NCBI RefSeq assembly: GCF_010672525.1
Contig: NZ_JAAHGH010000008.1
Location: 441,739 to 505,738, forward strand
From: Okeania sp. SIO2B3
Lineage (GTDB): Bacteria; Cyanobacteriota; Cyanobacteriia; Cyanobacteriales; Microcoleaceae
DNA length: 64,000 nucleotides
Direction of reading: 5' to 3'
Part shown: positions 50,487 through 59,198 of the stretch, in pieces
How positions within the stretch are numbered: the first letter of the stretch is position 1
Layout of the letters: the number at the start of each line of letters is the position of its first letter
Notes under the pieces: generated by a model
What the model saw: only the letters and a program-made list of their open reading frames with translations
The model's database searches: none
What the model was told of the DNA's origin: nothing
Made by a program: the position numbers and the translations under genes

Positions 50487-51161
50487 TTAACACCCCCGCA
50501 ACTGGCGAACAATGCTGAAAATTTCACCTCTACCAAAGAATGCGCCAAAATATGCCAAAACAATTGAGTTGTAGCTTGATTCAAAATTTTTAGCTTTTTC
50601 AACAGTAGTAATATATAAATGTTGACCTCCTAAAGGATGACTTAGGTGGTAGGTGTAATAACCATCGTCTAATTGACTAACAAAAACTGCATTCTCGAAA
50701 TCTCCTCTGGATAGACCCACAGGACCACAGTGTTTACTTCTGAGTAATGCCTCACGCAGTTGGTCAAAATTATTAATCATAGGTTGGATATTAAATGGAT
50801 CGTGATCTGTAAACATATGCCAAATACTTTGGTCAGAACGTGGCATATTTCCTGTAACAAAATATGCAAAATGTTCACAATTACGATGACCTAAATGGTA
50901 ATCAATTCCAGTTGTAACTAGCTTAATTCGTTTTTCTATTAATTCCTTAGTTACTCCAGTACGCTTTTCTAAAGTTATCTCTTTCAACTCACCACTATTC
51001 CCTAGCCACTTATACTCGGAACCTACTTGAAAAAGTTTTTTTCTGAAAATATGCCCTTTCCCACCCATCCAAGATGTTCCATCCCAAGGCCTCCATTCAA
51101 TAGTTTCTTTATTACCAAAGTAAACGAAAAAATGGCGAGTATGCGCAAAAAGCTGAACTGA
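50487..51161 (-). CDS. LRAT/NC-domain protein, probably 5' truncated
   Basis: The track ORF (193 aa from ATG 51068) has TTGIDYHLGHRNCEHFAYFV, the catalytic Cys motif of lecithin-retinol-acyltransferase-like (NlpC/P60-related) proteins, with VTKELIEKRI before it. The frame stays open upstream to a TAG at 51162-51164, adding SVQLFAHTRHFFVYFGNKET and IEWRPWDGTS, which looks like the beta-strand region carrying the catalytic His, but no start codon lies in that extension. The gene therefore seems to have lost its 5' end, perhaps through the tnpB insertion next to it. Substrate unknown. Confidence 0.6.
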   Translation of the reverse strand, partial: SVQLFAHTRHFFVYFGNKETIEWRPWDGTSWMGGKGHIFRKKLFQVGSEYKWLGNSGELKEITLEKRTGVTKELIEKRIKLVTTGIDYHLGHRNCEHFAYFVTGNMPRSDQSIWHMFTDHDPFNIQPMINNFDQLREALLRSKHCGPVGLSRGDFENAVFVSQLDDGYYTYHLSHPLGGQHLYITTVEKAKNFESSYNSIVLAYFGAFFGRGEIFSIVRQLRGC

Positions 51162-51224
51162 CTAAATATCACCAATTTGGAATTGCATTTTAATTTTAGG
51201 AATTAATAATAAAGTGGACATTAT

Positions 51225-52690
51225 AAAATATTTTGCTATAATTCAGCATATTTTAAATATTTATCGCAAATGAAATATACCTACCAATATCGTATATATC
51301 CAGAAGCTAGCCAGAAGTTGATACTAAACAACTGGCTTAGGATGTGTCGGTATTGGTACAACAGAATGCTAGGTGAACGTTTTAACTGGTGGGAGCAAAA
51401 CAGATGTCCTGTAAATGCTTGTCCTCTGGTTTGTTATTTGCCTGAATTAAAAGACAGGCCAAATTACTATAACCAGAAAAAGCAATTACCAGAGCTGAAA
51501 AGGGATTTAGTAGAAGTCAAACATTCAGGTGAATATCTTGATTTTTCTCAGGTTTACTCAACAGTATTACAGGATGTTTGTCGAAGAGTAGAAACAACAT
51601 TTTCTAGGTTTGTCACAGGTGATAGTAAAGGCAATCGTAGCGGTAAACCGAGATTTAAAAGTCAATCTAGATATCGTTCATTAAATTTTCAAGAGTGCTG
51701 ATGATTCCTGGTTAAAATTTTCATCAATTAATAGCAAATGGTTGTATATTTCAATTCCTAAAATAGGATTACTTCAAATCAGAACCCATAGACCAATACC
51801 TAATGGAGGCAAAATAAAACAAGTTTCAATCATAAAAAAAGCCGATGGTTGGTCGATAAATTTAAGCTTAGACGATACGTCAATTCCTGAGTTTAAAGTG
51901 GATAATATTCAACCTACTTGGGAAAACTCCATAGGTTTAGATGCTGTCCTAGACAAAGATGTTTATCTAGCTACATCAGAAGGAAATAAATTACCTTCTA
52001 TCAAACCTTTAAGAACAAACCAAGACAAGCTAGCGAAAGTCTCCCAACGCAAGAACAAACGTAGACACGGTAGTAAAGCTAGGCGTAAAGCACGCAAAAC
52101 GCGAAGGTAAAATTCATCAAAAAATAGCTAGAAGCCGTAAAGATTTTCATTATAAAACAGCTTATAAGCTAACTCGGACAGGCAAAAAAGTATTTTTCCA
52201 TGAAAAATTAAATCTCACAGGTTTAACTCGCAGAATAAAAGCTAAACAAGATGAAGATGGGAAATATTTACCTAATGGTCAATCCTCAAAGTCTGGGTTA
52301 AATAAATCTTGGTGCTTATGCTGCATTTAGTCAATTCTTTAATATACTAGGTCAGGTAGCCGAAAAAGCAAACGCTAGAGTTATAGAGTGTAAACCAAAT
52401 TATACATCTCAATTACTTTCTTATAGAGATGAAATTGTGTTTACAAATTGCAGTCTCAGGGAATATTTTGATGAGGAATTACAGTTGAAAATTGATAGAG
52501 ATATTAACGCTGCTATCAATTTGAAACGAGTCGGGCTGGACTTGTTCCCGACGATAAACCGCCGTAAAAACAAAGTAGTTATTGCGCTTGTCAAAAACTG
52601 CTTCTGTTTCGCTCGGAAGTTCTGACCGTCTTTAAAAGACATCAGAAGCCAACACAGAAAGCGGATGTGTCTGTGTAGGTAAGTCACGTT
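51225..52690 (+). pseudogene. tnpB, multiple frameshifts
   Basis: ATG 51270 starts KYTYQYRIYPEASQKLILNN and runs 143 codons to GKPRFKSQSRYRSLNFQEC, then shifts. 51742-52110 encodes KIGLLQIRTHRPIPNGGKIK, NSIGLDAVLDKDVYLATSEG (RuvC-I with altered spacing), KINGLK-like pieces and stops. Further pieces read KIHQKIARSRKDFHYKTAYK, LPNGQSSKSGLNKS and KIDRDINAAINLKRVGLDLF. The central zinc finger is lost. The left end (TTTTGCTATAATTCAGC) and a right end near 52685 are still visible. It is dead as a nuclease. Confidence 0.82.
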
Positions 52691-52836
52691 GGTATATTGA
52701 TTTGGCTATCAAAACTTGGAATTACAGGATTAAATAAAAGCAATTTAACTGAGTATCGTATTATTCAGCTAATCAAAGAAATACTGTATTGCTCTAAATT
52801 TACAAAATAAAAAATTGCTATAGGAAAGTCATTATT

Positions 52837-52968
52837 ATGAGTCAAGCAAAGTCTATTCCTGAACAACTAAAACCTACTTTGGAAAATGGCGATCGCGACA
52901 GCGGAACGGAGTTCTATCGCCTAAGTCGGCCAGAATTTGAGGAACTGAATTTGAGCATTTATCTGTAA
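52837..52968 (+). pseudogene. Uma2-type endonuclease remnant
   Basis: 44 codons: MSQAKSIPEQLKPTLENGDR, then DSGTEFYR, then LSRPEFEELNLSIYL and stop. The LENGDR-LSRPEFE junction is typical of the N-terminus of Uma2 (DUF820) proteins, which are common in cyanobacteria. The eight residues between come from a 24-bp insert (GACAGCGGAACGGAGTTCTA...) that is also part of family A repeats. The catalytic core is absent. Absent from the ORF track because of size. Confidence 0.6.
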
Positions 52969-52984
52969 ATAGTTTGAGTGTTAA

Positions 52985-53530
52985 TCAGCAAGCCCTAATT
53001 AATTCCTCAATATTTTTCTTGTTAATTTTCCACATTTCCTCTTCTTCCCAAATCCATCTACTATCTACCCGCTCCACTGTACCATCAAGATTAAACACTG
53101 TCGCCGTTGCCAAAGTCTCAATCCAAACAGTAGCTCCACAAGTATGAGGCTTATCTGGTCGATAAACAATCCGACAAGGACCGTGAATCTCAACTTCGTG
53201 ACCCTTGCTTAAAATCTCAGAGCCACGTTGAGCAGAAAGTACATATTCACATTTTGCTTGAGGATCGACCTTTTTGAGCTTTCGATTTTTCTCTATATTA
53301 GGTCGATTGAAATGAATTGTATTTTTACCGCAGTGGCGATGAGGAGACCAATTGGGTTTGGGGCCACGTTTTCTCCCAGAGACTCTGGGCATACCTTTAT
53401 ACAGAGGTATCACCCAAATTCGACCATTAATTTTCCGAGCCCCTTGAATCCGACCTTCCTTGATTAAAACTCTGACTCGTTGAGCAGAAATACTTAATAG
53501 AGAAGCTGCTTCAGTAGTTCCAACAAACAT
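52985..53530 (-). CDS. HTH DNA-binding protein, paralogue of 22223-22810
   Basis: 181 residues. N-terminal HTH VGTTEAASLLSISAQRVRVL, IKEGRIQGARKINGRIWVIP, then YKGMPRVSGRKRGPKPNW, and IHGPCRIVYRPDKPHTCGAT. It shares this arrangement with the gene near cpeBA. The C-terminal codons for LIRAC and the stop fall in TTAGGGCTTGCTGATTAA, the end of a family E repeat. Function unknown; transcriptional regulator is the simplest reading. Divergent from nothing obvious; radA lies upstream on the same strand. Confidence 0.65.
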   Translation of the reverse strand: MFVGTTEAASLLSISAQRVRVLIKEGRIQGARKINGRIWVIPLYKGMPRVSGRKRGPKPNWSPHRHCGKNTIHFNRPNIEKNRKLKKVDPQAKCEYVLSAQRGSEILSKGHEVEIHGPCRIVYRPDKPHTCGATVWIETLATATVFNLDGTVERVDSRWIWEEEEMWKINKKNIEELIRAC

Positions 53531-53639
53531 AATATTTAACTATTGCGTATAGCGGAATAATACTAAATAATACAAAAGTTACAAAATCATACATCTCAGG
53601 TGCTTCGGATAAAAAATTTTCCTAGTCTATCTTTTTATG

Positions 53640-53855
53640 TCTGGAAAAAGTACCTGGTTTTCAGCTCTTCATCATCAAAAAGGAGCGCATTTTGGGCTCA
53701 TAGTTGGGCAGAAAATCAAGGGACGATTATTCTGACTAACTCCTCTATAATTCCCATTCCTTCTGAATTGCAGGATTGCAGGATTCTGACTCCTATCCTT
53801 ACCACTCATACTTTTTCAGCAAATCTAGTTAATCAGCAAGTTCTAAATACTCATT
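53640..53855. repeat. MITE family E, decayed copy
   Basis: Shares GGAGCGCATTTTGGGCTCAT, ACTCCTCTATAATTCCC and an end TTAATCAGCAAG with the 46454 copy. It occupies most of the 53531-53915 gap. The 97-aa track ORF is a shadow. Confidence 0.6.
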
Positions 53856-53915
53856 TTTTTCAGATTTGCAGTGGAATTTACAAACTTTCTTGATTGGAAG
53901 TTTAAGAAAAAAATA

Positions 53916-55475
53916 TCAACTCTCCATAGTTGGAGGTTGCGCTGGAATCGCAGCAATAATCGCATCAATCACCTTAGCAATAGGCAAAATATGCATACCT
54001 AAATCCGGCGTTTGTTGACCTTTCGGAATAATTGCCCTCTTAAAACCTAACTTCGCAGCCTCTCTCAACCTTAATTCCAACTGAGATACAGGTCGCACCT
54101 GGCCTCCTAAACCAACCTCTCCCAGCAAAATAATTCTGGGGTCAACTACCCGGTCGCGAAAACTAGCCACTACTGCAATAGCAACTCCCAAGTCTGCTGC
54201 GGGTTCTTCTACAGTCAACCCACCCACTGTCGCCACATAAGTATCTAATTTAGATAAAGGAATGCCGACCCGTTTTTCCAACACTGCCAAAATCTGTTGC
54301 AACCTACCACTATCAATTCCAGTAGTAGAACGTCGAGGTGCACCATGACTCGCTGGGCTAACCAATGCCTGAATCTCTACAACTATTGGGCGAGTACCCT
54401 CCATAGAAACAACTGTAGAAGTTCCCGACGAATACTCATCCCTACTTCCTAAAAATAACTCTGAGGGATTTAATATCTCTTTTAAACCATTCGCCACCAT
54501 TTCAAAGACTCCAATTTCGTGAGTAGCGCCGAAACGATTTTTCATAGAGCGCAACAGACGATGGGAGGCAAAGCGATCGCCCTCAAAATACAAAACTGTA
54601 TCTACCAAATGTTCCAAAACACGGGGACCTGCCAAAGCACCATCTTTAGTTACATGACCGACTATTAATAAAGTAATATTTTCCCGCTTTGCTACCTGCA
54701 TCAAGGCCGAAGTACATTCCCTCACCTGAGCAACCGAACCAGGAGCAGAAGTCAGGGAAGCAAAATAAATTGTTTGAATACTGTCAATCACAGCAAGATA
54801 TGGTTTGAGAGATTCCAACTCTCTTAAAATTACTTCTAAATCTGTTTCTGGCAATAAAAATAAATTTTCCTGAGAATCTGTAGTGGAATCTTTTATATTT
54901 TCAGCATTGTCATTGTTTTCTTGACTTTCGTTGGAGGATAAATCTTCATCCATCTCAACATTTGAAACATTATCCTTATCCTCTTTCTCTACTTCTACTT
55001 CATTGAGATTAACAATTAAACGTTGCGAACGTAATTTAACCTGTTGTCCAGACTCTTCTGCCGATACATATAAAACCCGACATCTACTAGACAACTGATT
55101 AGCCACCTGTAATAAAAGAGTAGATTTACCAATACCAGGTTCTCCACCAATCAAAACCAAGGAACCAGGAACAATTCCACCACCAAGCACTCGGTCTAAC
55201 TCTTCAAACCCAGAAGGCATTCTGGACAAACTTTGGTCAGAAATCTGGGATAATAGAAAAGATGCCCTTGGTTGACCAGAAGACTGATCCGATTCAGATG
55301 CTTGAGTGCCAATGCCAATATCAGTCAGTCCCAATCTTTGTAGAGGGTTTGTCGTTGGTTCTTCTATTACTTCCTGTATTGAATCCCAACTGTTACAGTT
55401 TGTACATTTGCCTTGGAATTTAGGGTACTCCTTGGCACATACTCCACAAACATACTTTATTTTCTGTTTTGGCAT
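53916..55475 (-). CDS. radA: DNA repair protein RadA/Sms
   Basis: 519 residues. RadA is a RecA-like hexameric helicase that extends D-loops in recombination. N-terminal zinc finger YVCGVCAKEYPKFQGKCTNC, Walker A GGEPGIGKSTLLLQVA, Walker B LAVIDSIQT, RadA motif MKNRFGATHEIGVFEM, and a C-terminal Lon-like domain (HGAPRRSTTGIDSGRLQQIL, PAADLGVAIAVVASFRD). An acidic insert of about 50 aa rich in Asn, Asp, Glu and Ser (around EKEDKDNVSNVEMDEDLSSN) sits between RSQRLIVNLNE and FLLPETDLE and is unusual. Divergent from rpaB with a tnpB element between. Confidence 0.95.
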   Translation of the reverse strand: MPKQKIKYVCGVCAKEYPKFQGKCTNCNSWDSIQEVIEEPTTNPLQRLGLTDIGIGTQASESDQSSGQPRASFLLSQISDQSLSRMPSGFEELDRVLGGGIVPGSLVLIGGEPGIGKSTLLLQVANQLSSRCRVLYVSAEESGQQVKLRSQRLIVNLNEVEVEKEDKDNVSNVEMDEDLSSNESQENNDNAENIKDSTTDSQENLFLLPETDLEVILRELESLKPYLAVIDSIQTIYFASLTSAPGSVAQVRECTSALMQVAKRENITLLIVGHVTKDGALAGPRVLEHLVDTVLYFEGDRFASHRLLRSMKNRFGATHEIGVFEMVANGLKEILNPSELFLGSRDEYSSGTSTVVSMEGTRPIVVEIQALVSPASHGAPRRSTTGIDSGRLQQILAVLEKRVGIPLSKLDTYVATVGGLTVEEPAADLGVAIAVVASFRDRVVDPRIILLGEVGLGGQVRPVSQLELRLREAAKLGFKRAIIPKGQQTPDLGMHILPIAKVIDAIIAAIPAQPPTMES

Positions 55476-55782
55476 TTCTTAAAATAATTTAATATTCACT
55501 CGTAAATATAAAAAAGCCTCAAGTTTGACTCATCCTAAGCTAAGGAGTAATCCATAATGGTAATTTCTTTTGTCCTGTTTGATGATAGAGTTAAGAAAAT
55601 TAATATCAAAGAATCTTGAAAGAGCTCGAGCCACTATAATTTCTAATTTAGCAGTGAGATGGGGCGTATAAACTGCGCGGGAAACCCACGCAGACAGCCC
55701 CTAATGAATTTCAACATATCTATATAATAATTGAGCGGAGCGCGAATCAATCCAGTATCAGTTATAATATAGTTATTAACAT

Positions 55783-57042
55783 TTGATTTTTCAACCTTTG
55801 ATTACTTTAGCTTACCAGTACAAGCTCAACCCAACTCAGCAACAAGAAATAGAGATTAATCATATTCTTGATGTTTGTAAGAGCGTGTACAATTATGCTT
55901 TGAGAGAGCGAAAAGACTGGTCAAGTGCGAGACAATCACCAATTAATAGCTGTTCAATTGTTTCTGAATATATTATTCCTACTGAGACACCTTATCCTAG
56001 TTACAATCATCAAGCCAAAAACCTCACAATAGCTAAAAAAACTCATCCTAGATTAAAGTCAGTTAATGCTCAAGTTTTACAACAAACTTTAAAGACTCTA
56101 GATAGAGCTTTTTGTGGTCTGAAATCTCAGGGTAAAGGTTTTCCAAGATTTAAGAAAAAGCTGAGAAGTTTTGTTTTTCCTGCCATGCTGAAAAATTCCT
56201 TAGGCAATAATAGAGTTAAACTGCCTCAGCTAGGTTGGATTAAGATTAAACAAAGTAGGCCATATCCAGATGGTTTTCAAGCTAAACAAGCTAGGATAGT
56301 CAAAAAAGCAACTGGTTATTATTTGATGATTACTTTTACTTCATCTGAGTTAGTGCCAGATAATCCAGTAGGTAAAAAGTCATTAGGAATAGATGCAGGT
56401 ATAGAAAGTTTTGTAGCGACTTCAACTGGAAAGTTAATCAAATCTCCTAAGTTTTTATTCAGCCAACTACGCGAGCTTAAATTGGCGAGCTACCCCGCGC
56501 CGCCTCCAGGCGCAAGCGGTCAGACCCCGCGTCGCCTCCAGGCCCAAGGGAATGCTGACCAAGAGAGGGAACGTGCGAGCTTACTGCAAAGAAGACTTAA
56601 GAAAAAAAAGAAGGGGTCAAATAATTGGTTAAAACTTCAGAACAAGATAGCTAAACTACATGAGAAAATAACCAATACTAGACGGGACTGGAATTTCAAA
56701 TTAGCTCATGAACTTTGTGATAATACAGACAATATTTTCGTTGAAGATATTAACTTTAAGTCTTGGTCTAGAGGTATTGTTAGAAAACAATCTAATGACA
56801 GTGGCATCGGTCAATTGATCAATGAAATACTTCCTTATATATGCTGGAAAAGAGGCAAGTATTATGGAAAAGTTGACAAGGATTATTCTTCTCAAGAATG
56901 CCCTAAATGTGGGCAGATTGAAAAGAAAAAACTCTCTGATAGAAAGCATAATTGTAGCAACTGCGGTTATGAAATAAATCGTGATATAGCTGCTGCACCC
57001 ACCCCCATCCCCTCCCGGGAGGGGAGCAAGAGGGGTGGGTGA
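55783..57042 (+). CDS. tnpB: TnpB with two in-frame foreign inserts
   Basis: 419 residues from TTG 55783 (TTG 55798 also possible). RuvC-I KKSLGIDAGIESFVATSTG, RuvC-II IFVEDINFKSWSRG, zinc finger CPKCGQIEKKK...HNCSNCGYE and RuvC-III EINRDIAAA are all intact, so it may still be active. A GC-rich insert of about 30 residues (SYPAPPPGASGQTPRRLQAQ...) interrupts LRELKLA-SLLQRRLKKKKK. At the end a 46-bp palindrome replaces the normal tail with PTPIPSREGSKRGG. The original tail (SGIHTVKEKACGDGLTGVQL) is still encoded downstream in another frame. Confidence 0.85.
   Translation: MIFQPLITLAYQYKLNPTQQQEIEINHILDVCKSVYNYALRERKDWSSARQSPINSCSIVSEYIIPTETPYPSYNHQAKNLTIAKKTHPRLKSVNAQVLQQTLKTLDRAFCGLKSQGKGFPRFKKKLRSFVFPAMLKNSLGNNRVKLPQLGWIKIKQSRPYPDGFQAKQARIVKKATGYYLMITFTSSELVPDNPVGKKSLGIDAGIESFVATSTGKLIKSPKFLFSQLRELKLASYPAPPPGASGQTPRRLQAQGNADQERERASLLQRRLKKKKKGSNNWLKLQNKIAKLHEKITNTRRDWNFKLAHELCDNTDNIFVEDINFKSWSRGIVRKQSNDSGIGQLINEILPYICWKRGKYYGKVDKDYSSQECPKCGQIEKKKLSDRKHNCSNCGYEINRDIAAAPTPIPSREGSKRGG
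56490..56575. repeat. GC-rich insert in tnpB frame
   Basis: About 87 bp with two CGCCTCCAGGC motifs and flanking GCGAGCT on both sides, possibly a target duplication. It is far more GC-rich than its surroundings and adds about 29 residues to TnpB without shifting frame. Confidence 0.7.
56997..57042. repeat. Palindromic repeat (family H), copy 2
   Basis: ACCCACCCCCATCCCCTCCC, centre CTCCCGGGAG, then GGGGAGCAAGAGGGGTGGGT: the inverted counterpart of 30430-30477. It provides the tnpB stop codon. Confidence 0.85.
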
Positions 57043-57225
57043 GGATTAATAGCGGTATACATACCGTTAAAGAGAAAGCTTGTGGAGATGGTCTGACAGG
57101 GGTGCAACTCAGTTTATTTGATTTGTTGCCAAGCTTACGAATCTGCCAGACAAGAATCTCCCTTTATAATCACCAGATTTAACGGTGAGAGTGTCAAAAA
57201 TCTAAATGAAGGAGTGTTAGGAAAA

Positions 57226-57957
57226 GTGGAAAATCATAAAGAAAAAATATTGGTTGTTGATGATGAGGCAAGTATCCGTCGTATTTTAGAAACTCGACTG
57301 TCAATGATTGGCTATGATGTTGTTACTGCTGCTGACGGGGAAGAAGCTTTGGATACTTTTCGCAATGCAGACCCAGATTTGGTGGTATTAGATGTGATGA
57401 TGCCAAAATTAGATGGTTATGGTGTATGTCAAGAGTTACGGAAAGAGTCAGATATTCCTATAATTATGTTAACTGCTTTGGGAGATGTTGCAGATAGAAT
57501 TACAGGTTTAGAGTTAGGTGCTGATGATTATGTAGTGAAGCCTTTTTCTCCAAAAGAATTAGAAGCAAGAATTCGTTCTGTATTACGTCGAGTAGAGAAA
57601 AATGAGGCTAATGGTATTCCTAGTTCTGGTGTTATCCAAGTTAGCACTATTAGAATTGATACTAATAAACGTCAGGTTTACAAGGGTGATGAAAGAATTA
57701 GACTAACTGGTATGGAGTTTAGTTTGTTGGAGTTGTTGGTAAGTCGTTCTGGAGAACCTTTTTCTCGGTCTGAGATTTTGCAGGAAGTTTGGGGTTATAC
57801 TCCAGAGCGCCATGTAGATACGCGGGTAGTGGATGTTCATATTTCTAGGCTGAGGGCTAAGTTAGAAGAAGATCCAAGTAATCCAGAATTGATTTTAACT
57901 GCGCGGGGTACTGGTTATTTATTTCAACGTATTATTGAGCCTGGTGAAGTTGGTTGA
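57226..57957 (+). CDS. rpaB: Response regulator RpaB
   Basis: The track ORF starts at 57118 inside the preceding IS element. GTG 57226 (VENHKEKILVVDDEASIRRI) matches the usual RpaB N-terminus, with GTG 57214 as alternative; 243 aa. OmpR-type regulator: receiver with phospho-Asp in DLVVLDVMMPKLDGYG and TALGDVADRITGLELGADDY; winged helix with LTGMEFSLLELLVSRSGEPF, SRSEILQEVWGYTPERHVDT, RVVDVHISRLRAKLE. RpaB (Ycf27) with kinase NblS binds HLR1 sites and controls high-light, photosystem and phycobilisome genes. The IS right end lies 29 bp upstream, so its native leader is displaced. Confidence 0.95.
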   Translation: MENHKEKILVVDDEASIRRILETRLSMIGYDVVTAADGEEALDTFRNADPDLVVLDVMMPKLDGYGVCQELRKESDIPIIMLTALGDVADRITGLELGADDYVVKPFSPKELEARIRSVLRRVEKNEANGIPSSGVIQVSTIRIDTNKRQVYKGDERIRLTGMEFSLLELLVSRSGEPFSRSEILQEVWGYTPERHVDTRVVDVHISRLRAKLEEDPSNPELILTARGTGYLFQRIIEPGEVG

Positions 57958-58289
57958 AATATAGTTACAGTCAAATCAAAGGCTAAAAAATTGGTAGTCC
58001 TAAAGATTTAAGGGTATTATTTGCTACATCCCTATTAATTATAAGAAGGTAGACAATAAAAATTATTACTTGTTTAGCACTACTAAAAAATCCTAGTTAT
58101 TCAGTAATTTTAAAAATTGGCTGATTGGTATCTAAATTTATCTTTTTCTTTACGGGTTTAATACCAATTCCTAAAAATAATGCTATTTTTATTGAACACT
58201 TCAGTTATTAAGTAATGAACAATGATCATTAATTTTTTTAGCAATTATTTGTATGAAGTCAAGAGATCTTATTCCTCATTTACCGAATA

Positions 58290-58500
58290 ATTAAGGTTGA
58301 AAGCCTCTCCTTTAAAGGAGAAAAAAGCGGTCGTTTGCTTCGCAACGCTGACGCGAAACGCGACAGCGGAACGGAGTTCTATCTTCGCAGCTTCCCGCAG
58401 GGTGGGATGGCGAGGTCTCGGAGCTGTCCGACCATCGACCAAGAGAAGAAAAAATTTTCACGCTCCGCGTCAATCCTCTTCTTTTCAAGGAGAGGTAATA
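58290..58500 (-). repeat. Dispersed repeat family A, copy 6
   Basis: AAAGCCTCTCCTTTAAAGGA, AAAGCGGTCGTTTGCTTCGC, GCTGACGCGAAACGCGACAG, GCTTCCCGCAGGGTGGGATG, GACCAAGAGAAG, end AGGAGAGGTAATAATTA. The 71-aa track ORF is a shadow. 57958-58289 is AT-rich with nothing recognised. Confidence 0.8.
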
Positions 58501-58629
58501 ATTAATTATTAATTATTAATTATTAATTGTTGAACTACTTCCTACTCTCTGCTTTCAAGAAGATGTAGCAAAAATGCGCGATATTTGGTATAAGATTCCA
58601 CCTCCTTCTTCCTTCTTAAAGAAATTTAA

Positions 58630-58685
58630 TTTCCCCGGCGGGAAGTCCCGCGCTCTCCCGTAGGGGAGCGTCGGGAGTATGTCAA
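58630..58685 (+). mobile_element. Solo IS605-type right end
   Basis: GAAGTCCCGCGCTCTCCCGT, AGGGGAGCGTCGGGAGTATG, TCAA ending 58685. It matches the end of the tnpB relic at 30588, without any tnpB. Confidence 0.65.
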
Positions 58686-58724
58686 TGAGTTAAATTATAG
58701 CTTTCAAAATTTATGTAGAGACGA

Positions 58725-58879
58725 TATAGCAATTAGGAATCAGTTATGAGAATTGAGGTGTTCCTTAAAAGTATAGAATATAGCAGTTATTATATTCAGA
58801 TGATAGATTTTTTTCTTTTTCTCTGTTTCCTGTGCTCTAAAATTTGCCAATATCTCACAACTTAAATCATATTGCTATA
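58725..58879. repeat. MITE family C, copy 3
   Basis: TATAGCAATTAGGAATCAGT at the left and CTTAAATCATATTGCTATA at the right. Interior unrelated to coding sequence. Confidence 0.6.
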
Positions 58880-58911
58880 TATTCATATTTCTCAAATATA
58901 AACACTATATT

Positions 58912-59160
58912 TAGGGTTTGCGTATGGAAAGTCTTTTTGCTCTTTGTAGGAGACAGCTATACTGGAGACAGGAGACAGGAGAAATGGGGAATGAGCAAGG
59001 AGGTAGGAGCGGGCGTTTTGTCCCTCAGTTTTTATGTTCTTGTCTGCCTTTTATGCTAACTTTTTGAGCATGAACAGCTCAAACAAGGGGACTTTTGGGG
59101 ACTCTAAAAAGGCTCAAGCCAATATCAGTCAATGCTTTTAGATTTAATCAGCAAGCCCTA
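58912..59160. repeat. MITE family E, copy 2 (left flank of ccb gene)
   Basis: TAGGGTTTGCGTATGGAAAG, GGAGACAGCTATACTGGAGA, CCAATATCAGTCAATGCTTT, end TTTAATCAGCAAGCCCTA. Same orientation as the copy at 59856. Confidence 0.8.
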
Positions 59161-59198
59161 TTTAAACCCTCTTTATTTGGTAATTTATTCTTTAAAAT

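Larger units (their letters stand above)
55655..57196 (+). mobile_element. tnpB-only IS605-type element upstream of rpaB
   Basis: Left region includes a family F hairpin (55660-55708; GGGGCGTATAAACTGCGCGG on this strand) and TATAATAATTGAGCGGAGCG. The right end has CTCCCTTTATAATCACCAGA, TTTAACGGTGAGAGTGTCAA, with TCAA ending at 57196. The element stops 29 bp before the rpaB start. Confidence 0.6.

Noticed and set aside
57118-57225. Track start of the RpaB ORF
   Set aside because: The first 36 codons are the tail of the tnpB element and its right end; RpaB proteins begin near the ENHKEK motif.
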